From positions 1,121,501-1,185,500 of the forward strand of contig JASJOG010000063.1 of the NCBI GenBank assembly GCA_030142905.1: a stretch of 64,000 bases of DNA, written 5' to 3'. A model generated the notes under the pieces. The model was not told the DNA's origin, did no database searches, and saw only the letters and a program-made list of their open reading frames with translations. Positions 1 through 11,734 of this stretch are shown one piece after another (within the stretch, counting starts at the first letter, position 1; every line of letters begins with the position of its first letter). Both the position numbers and the translations under genes were made by a program. This stretch comes from Heliopora coerulea. Lineage: Eukaryota > Cnidaria > Anthozoa > Scleralcyonacea > Helioporidae.

Positions 1-745
1 TTACATCTTATTCTCAACTCATCTCTTCGACCTTATCGGTTAAGTTAACGAGTTTAGTGATCCACAATTGGACATTCCTTCAGGATGACTTTCATTTTCG
101 TCTTCATAAGTTCCAGAACACACCTCAGCAACTTCCAAAACCGTAAACGTTGAACGGACTGGCCTCCTCGAGTTCGCGGTGGTGAAAAACGACGACGGAG
201 AGAATTTACACACATAGCGCCACGAAAGTAGAAAAATATGGCGAAATCAGTGAAGCCGCGCACTCGAAAGGTGTGAGGGGCTGTAGGAGGTTGTGATGGG
301 ATGTAGGATGGTGTAAAAGAAGTTGTGAGCCTACGGAAAAAGCCTATCAGGGGTCTGTGGATCGGTAGAAGCGTGCCTGCGTGGACGTGATGTTAACCAA
401 ATGTAATTGAGCATGAGTTACGAAATGCAGATAGCCAATGCAGGCTTTTCGGGTGAATAAAAGATTAGCAAAGCCGCTAGTACCGTTTTTTAACGTGAGT
501 AACAGGTCACATCATCTTGTCTGGAATTTCTTGTATACGTTGACGATATTCATACAATAGAAGTGGTCTGGCGTTTGCCAGAGTAAAATAATAGAAGTGT
601 TATCCCGCAAGGAAAGAGTCAAAGGAAGTCTTATGTTATGACATTGTGCTCGGTTAAAAATTTTCATATACATATAAAGGATTACAAACCTAACGTTTTC
701 GTCGTGTTGACATCACCACCTCATCATCATGAGATCAGGTCTTCA

Positions 746-866
746 AGAAATTCTAATTCTATTAGAAATTCTAATAGAAATTCCAATTCTAATAAAAATT
801 CTAGTGGAAATTCTAATTCTAATAGAAATTCTCATGGGAATTCCGATAGAAATTCTAATAGAATTA
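746..866. repeat. 12-bp degenerate minisatellite
   Basis: About ten imperfect copies of a unit like AAATTCTAATAG run head to tail. Read on the plus strand they give an Asn-Ser-Arg-rich stretch (RNSN-type units) inside a 96-residue open frame that begins at an ATG at 638. The composition follows from the repeat, so I treat this as a repeat rather than a gene. Confidence 0.75.
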
Positions 867-1559
867 GTTTTAAATATAATCTTTTAACTTCGCTTTACAT
901 GTACATAAAAATCCGTTCTTATAAATAGAAAGTTCTTCAGTAAAGAAATCACTCGTTGTTTACCTTCTATAATCATTGGGTGTCAAAATTTTATTAATTT
1001 CGTCACCTTGTGACACGATAACTTACCAATCATTGGCAGTTTAATGAGGGAATAAATTAAAAATAAACAGCTTGTTGTTCAGATATCTTGTTATTTCTTA
1101 ACTTTTGAAAGTGTATTACTGGAAATCTGGTCGCCAACACCATTGATTCCGTGGTTGGCCGTGTAAGAATTGGAAAAGTTGATGCTAAATCTTAGTCTAA
1201 ACGTCCATCCCAAGACTGTGATCCTAGCATTCTGCAAGATGAAACATAAGGAAAATATAAGACATAAAAACAGAACACAAAACAGGCGAATAAACAGACA
1301 AGCCGCAATGATTGATATAATATAATATTTAACAATTATTCAACAATATTCACTGAATAATTGTTTTAGTATAATTGCACAGCTGATTATTTGAAAGAAA
1401 ATGGTGAAGGAGTTTTGAACATTGCCGACAACATTTACAAAGCCAATCGCAATTTTGCCTGAATCCCTTCTCTGTTGTATCCACCTGTAGGTGATTACAA
1501 AGAAATATGACGTAGTTTTTGACCAAACACCACGCGAGATTTTCTATAATCAACTGTGT

Positions 1560-1721
1560 AATTACACTAGAGCATAATCTAACGCAACATGACATACCAT
1601 AACGTAATGTAACGTATTGTAACGTAACGTAACGCAAGGCAATATAATATAATAAAATATAACATAACATAACATAACATAACATAACATAACATAATAT
1701 AATATATATGATATATATATG

Positions 1722-1759
<38 letters not shown>

Positions 1760-1815
1760 GATATATGATATATGATATGACATGATGATATGATATGATA
1801 TGATATGATATGCTA
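1560..1815. repeat. compound microsatellite (TAACG, CATAA, TA, GATAT)
   Basis: Runs of TAACG-like units pass into repeated ACATA units, then a TA dinucleotide tract around 1715-1750, then repeated TGATA units up to about 1810. The open frames here on the minus strand translate into Tyr/Ile runs and are repeat artefacts. Confidence 0.85.
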
Positions 1816-2704
1816 TAATACATACGAAGTCGAATGTCTTTCGGGTAGAGGTCAGCCACTCTTCAAACTTTATGTACTTAATATCAATAATACTTAGAGC
1901 AGCGTTAACCAGTGCTGACAGGACTTCAGCTCCAACCTGAAATGCAATATTAAAGTATCTGAGTTTTTATAACCATCTCCTTACAGTGATTGGACAAAGT
2001 AAATTAGACATAATATAAAGGTTATAAACCAATAAAAATTAGAGGGAGTTGGATGAAACACCCCTCATTTCCGCGCGTTATTAATGATACTAATGAGTTC
2101 CAGTAAAAGATGTTAACGATGGACATTGAAGGCAAAATGTCTCTCTGTAAAAGAATTACCTCGAACTAGAATGGCCCAGCAATAAACAAAAACCATTATG
2201 ATGAATGGTGGAACAATTGAACTATTAAAAATCTAAAGTTTGGTTAAGTTTCAACAAGTTAACGAATTTCTTTGCAAAGTTTCTAAGGTTTTCTTACGGA
2301 GCATAAACAATTAAAAACATGCACCCACTATTTAATGAAATTTTTCGCCCACGTTCACTCCTCCGATAATCCTTTTGACGTAAGCTAAACGTCAAAGAAG
2401 CCGAACATAAGATGTGAAGACGCTGTGGATTGTTTCTATGATTTTAATTCTGGGACGTGGACCCGAAGCATGGTCTTTTGAGGTTGCAACGACGGGTCAT
2501 CTTACCTTAACCAACTCGACAATCTTTCAGTTTAACCCCCGATATTATATACCAACAAACTGTCCCAATCATGACTGTTCTCAACAGACGTTTGTTAACA
2601 TTAGGGGTTTCTCCTAAAATAATTTCAAAGCTTGTGTGCATGGTCGGAAATTCATCATTTGTTGAGAGATAATATGAATGGAGAACATGGAAGTATCAAT
2701 ATAT

Positions 2705-3508
2705 TTAGTCCAGCCATGTCTTGAACACTTTTGAAGAACAAAAAATTTCAAAACATTTGATACTTGCTTTTATTATTCCCTTTACACCCTCTAAAAACCA
2801 CTTCGCGGCTTCAAGAACGCCGACAGCAACTTTTTCTGAAATCCACAATGTTGCTATTATGCCGCCATGGTACACGATCTTGAATCCTGTACCAATGCAT
2901 ATATACTTTTTATACCATGGCGCTCGCCGGCATTCATTCTTGGCTTCATTGATTTTCCTCTGATGATATCTGTAATGTATGAAAAAATACCACTGAAGAA
3001 TGAAACAGTTGCACATCATGACGAACTCCTTCGTGAACAGGTTTGTTTACGAGCCCGGTCATTTATCTTTCACCTCAGAAACAAAGAATACTTAAATGTC
3101 AAACAGCTAAACGCAGTACCTAGCCATATCTTTTGCACAGAAATGCTGCGAAAATTATAGAGAATTCACGAGCATACTGCTTTCTAAATTACATCGTTTC
3201 TTAATCTATATATATTTTGTGGTTGATGTGGTCCCCTTCTTTCTTTCGTAGTTCAAATTTTGTTGATGCTAACTGGCTGATAATTATCATATCACACTAA
3301 CGTGATTATGGCTTCTAATATACCTATAATATGCAAAATATGGGAAAAGGCTCGTATAACTCTTACGTCTTGATGCAAGTAGCCCGTGATTTTTATATCA
3401 TAATAATCCGTAATACATTTTTTAATTTGATTAAAATTTCTCTTTAAAATGATATCTCTGCAACATAATATCTGTATTATATCTGTAACATAATATCTGT
3501 ATTATTAT

Positions 3509-3590
<82 letters not shown>

Positions 3591-3824
3591 CAAATTGCAT
3601 AAATTTTGGCAAACCCAAACATATCGTTAAAAAAACAAATATAGGTAAATCTGCAACTATGAACACTTCAATCAATCTTAATACATTAGACTGGCCAAAG
3701 AATGTACCAGAAAACATATAGCATATCTTCACTGAACGTTGAAGTGAGGAAAAAATTAGATATAATAGTCTTGATATGTTTATATGTTGAGATGTTTTGT
3801 GCCATAATTTTTGCAATTTGCTGT

Positions 3825-3871
<47 letters not shown>

Positions 3872-4115
3872 CATACAGCAAATTGCAAAAATTATGGCAC
3901 AAAACATATCAACATATAAGCATATCAAGACCATTGTATCTTCGTTTTATTTCCACCTCAACGGTCAGCGAAGATATGGTATGTGTTTTTTGATACATTC
4001 GATGGCCAGTCTAATGTATTAAAGTTGATTAAAGTATTCACAATTACAGATTTACCTATACATGCTTTTTCTTTATATGTTTATGTTTGCCAAAATTTAT
4101 GCAATTTGCTGTACA

Positions 4116-4166
<51 letters not shown>

Positions 4167-7100
4167 CAGCAGGTTTGAAAACATATGAATAGAGTGCTCA
4201 ATACCGAAGTGGAGTGGGATAAAGATACATGTGCCTTTATTTGTGAAAAAGAAGTTCAATTTTTTCGGCTTACGAACGATAAATTTCAAAACTTTCTCCA
4301 CGAATTTGCGTATTAAGAGGTGAATTTCGCAAGTCATTTAAAAAACTCGCAGTTCGTGCTTTATCGGGCCTAAAACACTCGGCTATCGCTCATGTTTTAA
4401 ATCCCGATAAGGTACTCCCGCTCGATTTTTAAATATTACATTATATATATATATATATATATATATTATCTCACCACCAGGCCTGAACTGATTTTGTTAA
4501 CTGGGAAAGTAAGTATGAACTGGAAAATTCGAGGATTCTTTCATTAATAGTAATCAGTATGAACCTCCTATGCAAGAGCGTCTCCGTGCACAGGAGCTAA
4601 GGGTTTCGATAAGTCATCTTGTTTTGAAAGGCAAAGGAAAGCATATACTCACCTTATATAACCATTAAGTCTATTCACTTCATTCTGGGCATTTGTGATC
4701 TTTTGTTGTGCAGCTGAAATTTTTTGATTGATCGCACGAGCGCCATTTCGTATTCCCTGAACAGCTCTTTGCTTTATTTTAGTGAATAGGTCGTTCTGCA
4801 TTTCGCCTATGATATGCAAACTGGGACTTCGAGCGGTGTACTGTAGTTCCACAAGTACATGGACTTGGAATAAATTCCATAAGTTTAATCTTCCTTCGAA
4901 GAAAAGTTTCTGCTTGTTAATCTCCAGTCGAATGGATATACTTGCACCAAACAGAACGATCTACAAACAAATGTAAAAAAGTCCAAAAGTGCAGTTTTAT
5001 TCGAATTCTAATGACGTCTTGTTGGAAAACGTCTTAAATAATATACAGCAGCATGGCTGAAGAATTGAAGGAAGCAAACCGTTGTTTAAAGTTTTTGATG
5101 TATACAAATTGTTAGCATACGCACTCTTTAAGTGTTTACACGTGGGATTTTGTGTCCTGCGATTGACATCTTCAAGTATGTGTTTAACTGATGAGAGTGC
5201 CGAGAACTAACTACAGCGAATCATAAACGGATATCTTGTTTCAGAGACTGTCACGAGTTTATTACATACACTAGGGTGACAACCACACCGTGCAAAATCT
5301 CACGTGTGAACGGCCCATTAAACTACGCAAGACATCTAAAAAGGCCTGGGAGCAGCAGAAACCTGGGCAGCTTTCGAGTTCTCCCAGCCGCTCCTTGTGT
5401 TTGCATCAGGCTGTACAATCACGGCAAAACAGTTTCTGTTTCTTAAATATAAACCAAGTCAGTTTTGGGGGTTTTTATAAGGAAGGACTCTTGAAGTGAT
5501 AAAGAACAACCTTCACCGTTCTTTTGCACTGTCTCACCTCTTTGTTATTTGAGACATTCAGAGTTGCTTGATGAGCAGACGAGATACTCTATGACGTCAT
5601 TTAGTTGACAAGACATTTCGGCTAGAAAAGCTAGTACAGCATTCAGTTTATTCGATGAAATTAGTTGAAAGTTCAGGATGAATGCATCCCATGACTCCAG
5701 GCATCACTAGACCACAACACTATTTCCACATAATTACTTATGCATTATCACATCTATTTTTGTAAGCGTTTAAGAGATCTAAGATCACAATCCTGTATTC
5801 ATTTCGCTCTGATGATGTTACGTGTAAAGTGACGAAACGTTAGCTACATTAAAGAGTCTTATTAAGCCTGTCTCAAAAATTATCTGCTGGGCAATAATAT
5901 TCATTACGAGACTAAGCCTTCCGTCTGGTACCTCAGTAGCAACCATTTTTACTGTTACATGCAATTTTCCAGACCCCGCTTTCCTTGAAAATAAATCAGT
6001 GTTCGTTTCCTCTCACACTAAGCCAAGGTGCTGTTCGTTTATCATTCTTGTCTGATTCAAACTATGAGTGACTTTTGGAACACGAAAAATGACCATGTTT
6101 TGATCGCAAACCACTGTACTTCGTTTAACAGACTTGAAGAGTTTTCAGGCTTGTATGTCATAATGGTATTGCCATTTTTTCTGATACTGCTTCGTTTCAT
6201 CAATTGAAGCAATGCAAAAAGTTTACAGAGATTTCGTTAAAGAGACTCAAAGATAGACATGACTTTCCAGTAAGTTAAAATGTTGTGTCAAAAATTACAT
6301 CATAGAGGGCCTTATTTACATATCAACAGCAAAATAAGACACGGAGCTCCGTTCTTTATCTCTTCAAGCATTCATTCTTTTCATTTTTTCTTTCTTGACT
6401 CGTCCATTTAGTTTCACGTTTATCTATTTATTCGGTAATTCTCATAATTGCTCTCTCTGGATACTTTAGTTTCATAAGTTTGGAGGTAAATTTTTCTGGA
6501 ATAAACCCTGAAATGCTGCCGAAACTAAGATTAAGGGGTTTTGCGTTACGTTGAAGTTTAAAATCTGCGCTTACCCTGCATGATCCGCTGATGAGAAAGT
6601 CGCTCGATGAACCAATATTCATTTTCAAATAAGGCCCAACATTATTGCTTTGTGCGCTGACAATTCTCAGCAATCCGTTGCCATAGTTGATTGGATCCAT
6701 CTCCAAGTCTGCTTTGAGGTGGAACGAGGTCAACTTAACACTAATGTAAGCTTTTGCGCGTATGTTGAGGAAAGGAATTTGAAAGACGCCGTTAACTTCA
6801 ACTCCGGCCTCGTATTTTTTCCCGAAGCATCGATCATTACCTGAAGGAGACACATATATATGCACTTCGTCTGGAAATCCCATCTCGCCGACCTGTCTTG
6901 GCAAACTAACAGGTTTTCCAGCAAAGGTGTTCACGATGTCTTGAAGAAGGAGCCTTGAAAAATGGATCTCCAAGACTGTTGTGGATGGGTCGGCGGTGTC
7001 AAAGCAAAGCGTGATGCTGGCGTCGATTGGGTTGCGGCTTGGTGGCGTAACCCTGACCGCACCCGTTAAACCAAAGCTTGGTAGTAGAGTTTCCACGTTG

Positions 7101-10100
7101 ATACCAAGAGCCAGCCCAAGTCGGTAGATTGAAAAGTGTTGTATTCCAAGAGGATTTTTCCACTCTCCTTCCATTAACAGCGAGATGGTAGCGGTGCCAC
7201 CAAACGTGAACTGTAATTGACAACAATATGACAAGTGTTTTGCTTTCGTGTTATTCAAGACTTGGGACAGCATCCAAAGTATGGAAGAAATCTACTGTGC
7301 TAATGAATCGAATAATTTTTTACCTGTATATGTCTATATACAACTGCCTATACACATGCATATACATAAAATACATACATACATACATAAATACATGCAT
7401 AACCATAATATTGCATATACACACATACATACATACACACACATGAAAAACGCACGATAACTTACAGTTAATTCACCGGTGAACTTTAAATGAGCGTCTT
7501 TAACTTGAAGAGCGAACTTCAAATTGAGACCAATCAAGCGCTTACTAATCACCAACCCCATTGAGATGAACTTTCCACCACCTTTGAGAGGAATACCACT
7601 TGGGCCTAGGTTTATATCGAGTTGAAAGATGAAATCAGGTATAGTTAGCTTGACAATGATTGACGATTGACCGGCCTTCTTTAGTAGCTTTCCCATCAAG
7701 TTATCATTACTTGGAGTAAAACTGGCATAGATTGTCAGACCGTTGGCTTGTTCACCGTTCTCTGGTGCGTATTTCTTAAATACGGGTTTGCCCCACTGAT
7801 ACGGAGTTAATCTGATTCTTTGACTGACAAAAATTACTGCTAGGTTTGTTAACCCAAGATCGCTGAGGAAGCTTATGCCCGGAACGTTCGAGGATGACTG
7901 GACTGCGAATGCTGCCACGACCGCGGTCTTTCCACCTGAACTGATCAATGCAACTTCAGCATCACTGTTTCCAAACAAACTAGTCGTCGCCCCGAAACCG
8001 ATCGACTTCGTCTTGGCACGGGGATCCCACGTGAGGGAAAAGACGGGATCAGACAACGTAAAACCAGTTATAAGTGATGGTAGGATACTTGGATTGACGT
8101 GGATCTTGTTTAAAATGTCACTGATAGAAACAGCGCAGTTTGCACCGTTAGCTTTTATTTTTATTTCATTTGAGCCCACCACCGCCGATACGAAAATGGT
8201 GCAGGAAGAAATTATTATATTACCACTAATTCTTACCACCTTGTTGCCGCTTCCTCCACCAGCCAGATTGTTAGCCTCGAGTGTCATTTGAACATTACCA
8301 ATACTGAAGCTCCCAAACAGATGCCAAACTTGAGGAATGCTTGCGTGAACCGTAACTTTATCCAGTTTTCCAGCTCCGTTAAAAGCGAGGGCAATTCGAT
8401 CTAGCTGAATCTGGGCGAGTAAGTTCGGAAACTGAGTTGGGAGACTAAAGTCAAAAGTAGATGCGACGCTGTGGATGTTGAAATTGGTAAAAGTGAAAGT
8501 GATTTCTTGGTTCTTAAAAGGGAACGGAATTCGGATGTCGACCTTGGGTGACGCCTTTTCATTCGATCCGATGGTGACTGTCCCTGCGATCAAACCGGAG
8601 ACACTATTTGCCTTGCTCCAAGCCATATCAAACTCCAAGTCTGAGATTGTGATCAAGTTATTGAAGAGTACAATCGACTTAGTCATCTTCAGGTTAATTT
8701 TTAAGCTCGACATACTCCAACCCTTGGCATCTTTAGCAGCAGCAACATCGAAAAGAGTCAAGCTTATCTTGAGAGGATTAAGTATAAAGCTAGGCCAGTC
8801 AACGAGCTTGCTGTTCGCGCCTGCTCCCGAGACTAACTTTCCTTCATTAGGTAGAAAAGCTTGGATAACTTTTCCCAAGGTGAGTTCTCCGGGTTGCGAT
8901 ACAGTTAAACGTAGCTCGGTCGGAGTTATAAGAACCGATATTTTCACGTACACGTCGACGATTAAGATTTCGAATGAGGCCTTGATTCCTTTGCGGTAGG
9001 GCAGGTCAAAGATATCTTGGAAGCCGATGTCGACTAAGGCCAGAGGTGTTTCTACATCTTGTGTTGATATAATCAGCCCCAAATTCCGCGCGTCTGCTGT
9101 GCCAATAACAGGCACTGAAGAAATGTCTATAGAAAACAAATCGTTGAGCATCTTGGCGAGAGAAAAGTTGGGGATAAAGACAGCAATTGTAACGGCAATT
9201 GGATGGTCATTGGGTTTGTTAAGAACCAAGTTTACGTCAAACAGTTCCCAGTTTAGGATGCGAATTTGGCCTCCGAACAGAAAACCATAGCCCTCGGCAA
9301 AAGTAGCTCTCACGCGCGGATCCAGTATAGCAAACGAGTCAAACTTTGCATCAGTGAGCTTCTTCTCGAGGCCGTTTTCTGGAAGAAAGGAATTTTTCGT
9401 CTGGAAGAGATGCGATATGTCTGAAGCCCTCACGGTGTCCTTGCTAGAAGCGCTCAGGTAGTAGCCGTCTTCATTACGAAGAATGTTCACATCTATAACG
9501 ACTGCACCGATGGTGATCGAGGCTGAAATATCGAACCTCCACTTGTCGGAACGAGATGAAGTGAAGATAAGCTGCATTCGAACATCAGAAAGGCTGATTA
9601 GTCCGGGAACTATGGACACGGAGCCTGTGTAGGCGGCCACAATGTCCACCTCCTTGGTGGCCGTGTTAAATGACAACGATCTGATGGTGATTTTGTGGAG
9701 GACCATGAAGTCACCCATGTCAAAGTTCCCTTTGCCCGACGGAAGGATCTTTTCCAAGAGGATGGCGAGATTCATACAGTTCACGGGATTCGAGCTGATT
9801 TGGTAAGTAGTGTCCACTTTGGAAGCCTTGGCCGAGCATTGGTCGTTGATCTTGAAGTCACCGACGAGTGTTCCAGAGCTATCGCCCAGGAACTTGTCCA
9901 GCGACGGAAGAGATGGAAGAGGACTAGAAACTGCTGACGAAAGAGAAAAATGTCCTAACCGTGAGATACTCGAATAGCAAGTGATCACTCACATGGGATA
10001 TAAAGGGATTCACGGGGACGGACAAGAGTTCTGTGGGTGGTCGTTTCAGAAATTGTATATCGAATTACTTAATAAATAGACTTCATTTTGCTATTGTCTG

Positions 10101-11650
10101 TTTAGTTATAGAATCACAGGATAACGGGATACACGGGACTGAACAGAGTTCTGAGGGTGGTCGTTTGACAAATTCCACACCAAATTATTTCACAAATAAT
10201 TTCATTTTGCCGATTTCTGGTCAGTTATAGACAAAGGCGCAACTAGAAATTTGAAAAGGAGGGTCGTTTTTTTACGATCCAGAACCCCTCTTTCCCCAAC
10301 AATAAGAGCACATATAGTAACAACTATGTTAAGTATGTGTTTAGTTTATGGCAACAACATCCGACATCAAAGGCGGCAAAAAGAGTAAAAATAACTTCTG
10401 GGTCACTCACGACGTTAAGGCTGACAGTTGACATCAAAAAAATCCCTCACACTTCCCAAAAAAGGGGGGCAACAGCCCTGCCCCACTCCCCCCTCGTTGC
10501 GCCCATGGTTATAGATCCGCAGATCACGTCGTAGTCGTTATACGGAAGAAAAAAGTCGCTAATGCGACATCTTCCGTACATCTATAGCTGAACCGACCAC
10601 GGAAAAATGGAATCATTTTGTTTTATAAAGGATAAAACAAATCTCCAAAGACGCTGACATCTTGAGAACCCAAGATTTCAGTGATGATGTTGAAATATTA
10701 TCGTAATCATTCCCACGTCTCGTTGTTAACTCAAATCTTCGGTTCTCGAGATGTCAGTATTTCTCCAGATTTCTTTTATTCTCTACTTTTGGAAACTGTT
10801 CGCTGGCACTGGATTTTGAAGTATTTGTCTTATGTAATAAACAACTGAGCGAAAAATATCTAAAAAGTTGGTGGAAAGCTTAAAAGGAATTTTTGGAGGG
10901 AAAAAAATGAAATCAGCCATCTGACGTGATTCACAGTCTATGTAAATGAAGAAACGTGATTGGGCTGTGATATTACGAGGACAGTTGTGATTGGTCCACT
11001 AATTAAGTGACGTCACGTGTGCGGCTATACCTTATAAGGTCATCGGTAAAGACTAATAAAATTGGAAGTAGAACGAAATTTACGAAATAATTAATAATAA
11101 AACAGTTTTCTTTGTTCTCTAGCGATATTTATTTATTATATAAAAATATGTATATAAGATATAACATATATCTGAAAAGTAAACTTTTCAGATCTATAAC
11201 TATTTCTTAGATTCTGAGAAATTTTACGGAAAGACTGTCCAGTTGTTGAGAAATTCCTGCATGTTCAGAAAAGATCTCCATGATTTCCATGAAATCCAGC
11301 TAACTCGTTAACGGTAGCATCATTGCCGATAAAATCGCAATATTACGACAACGAAGAACCCACATATAAAAACGACTCGTGTTAAACGTGATAAAACCTC
11401 GTACAAAATATCACAAAAGCTGTTTTTTTAGTATCTGCTCATCACTTTAGACACCAAAATCTTTGCATAAAAGTGACATTTTTTTAAAGGTTTATTTATA
11501 GAGAGCTGAGGAAAGTTAAAGATTAAGATTTAAACGAGAGAAAGAAAGAAAAAACTTACGTGGATTAACATTGCTTCTAGAAATATTAGCCTTTGTTATC
11601 GCTGGAAGTAACGCTACAAACAGAAGAATGCGTATAAGAGCCATTATCAT
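2705..11650 (-). CDS. large secreted repeat protein of unknown function (5 exons, about 1,255 aa)
   Basis: Exons are 11650-11560, 9933-7466, 7210-6575, 4960-4653 and 2969-2705; phases agree at every junction. Exon 1 encodes a signal peptide (MIMALIRILLFVALLP, then AITKA) and follows a TATA box. Exon 2 (residues 31-853) and exon 3 (to 1065) are rich in alternating hydrophobic residues, suggesting beta structure. They contain spaced, related segments such as FDSFAILDPRVRATF near 240 and FTLSDPVFSLTWDPR near 690. Exons 4 and 5 end the protein with a coiled coil (about 1125-1180), a Cys-containing CRRAPWYKKYIC motif and a hydrophobic tail. Cysteines are few. The protein is probably extracellular. 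I do not recognise a named family, though similar uncharacterised proteins are likely in cnidarians. Reading straight on past the strong donor after 6575 gives a false stop at 6428. The 3' end (stop 2705) is the least certain part, and a further exon is possible. Confidence 0.8.
3505..4165. repeat. long foldback element with (AT)n ends and loop
   Basis: The left arm (about 3588-3830) and right arm (about 3875-4115) are imperfect inverted copies. For example GCAATTTGCTGTATACATAT before the loop is answered by ACATACAGCAAATTGCAAAA after it, and the outer ends near 3595 and 4095 also match in inverse. Three (AT)n tracts, at about 3515-3585, 3830-3865 and 4118-4164, flank and join the arms. It lies in the last intron of the secreted-protein gene. 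A further (AT)n tract is at 4441-4466. Confidence 0.8.
5809..5945 (+). repeat. dispersed repeat with possible hammerhead core
   Basis: CTGATGA (5809-5815) is followed by a possible stem (GTTAC with GTGAC) and GAAAC. This resembles the conserved core of hammerhead ribozymes found in Penelope-like retroelements. Just downstream (about 5883-5945) lies a sequence also found at 24224-24290 (GCTGGGCAATAAT, later CTGGTA). The open frame before the first shared block gives no recognisable protein. Confidence 0.35.
9996..10229. repeat. tandem duplication, about 115-bp unit, two diverged copies
   Basis: Copy 1 (about 9996-10111) and copy 2 (about 10123-10229) share GAGTTCTGNGGGTGGTCGTTT, then an AATTNNTT block, TTCATTTTGC and a TTAGTTATAGA-like end. 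They sit in the first intron of the secreted-protein gene. Confidence 0.75.
10631..10781. repeat. foldback (MITE-like) element
   Basis: The arms at 10631-10679 and 10733-10781 are inverted repeats with few mismatches; both contain a TGACATCT(T/C)GAGAACC core. The spacer is 53 bases. No coding capacity is visible. It sits in the first intron of the secreted-protein gene. Confidence 0.8.
11170..11193. repeat. 24-bp palindrome
   Basis: ATCTGAAAAGT, then AA, then its exact inverse ACTTTTCAGAT. It lies in the first intron of the secreted-protein gene. Confidence 0.7.
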
Positions 11651-11726
11651 TTGAGAAAAGCCGGGTTGACCAGCACTTGTTAGCTAACTGCTGTAACTTG
11701 TGCGTTTTTAGTTTATGTTACTCCGG

Positions 11727-11734
11727 TTTATATA
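11727..11734 (-). promoter_or_regulatory. TATA box of the secreted-protein gene
   Basis: TATATAAA on the minus strand lies about 77 bases before the ATG at 11650. With initiation about 25-30 bases downstream, the 5' leader would be about 50 bases. A clean TATA box suggests strongly regulated or tissue-restricted expression; that is inference. Confidence 0.65.

Larger units (their letters stand above)
1..2704. other. non-coding left edge
   Basis: I see no convincing gene in this stretch. It lies downstream of the large secreted-protein gene and would hold that gene's 3' untranslated region. It contains a 12-bp minisatellite (about 746-866) and a long AT and TAACG/CATAA microsatellite field (about 1560-1815). 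The longest open frames are either translations of these repeats or start with GTG/TTG. Confidence 0.6.

Noticed and set aside
638..928. Asn/Ser-rich 96-residue frame starting at ATG
   Set aside because: Most of it is a translated 12-bp minisatellite; no domain, no supporting splice sites.
1350..1859. Tyr/Ile-rich frames
   Set aside because: They are translations of the TA/CATAA microsatellite.
2414..2617. Short plus-strand frame that looks like a signal peptide protein
   Set aside because: It starts with GTG, the nearest in-frame ATG loses most of the hydrophobic stretch, and it lies beside the 3' end of the minus-strand gene.
3431..4337. Several frames on both strands
   Set aside because: All run through (AT)n tracts and the foldback arms.
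6428..6574. C-terminal extension of exon 3 to a stop
   Set aside because: A strong GTAAGC donor precedes it and a phase-matched exon with related content lies downstream.
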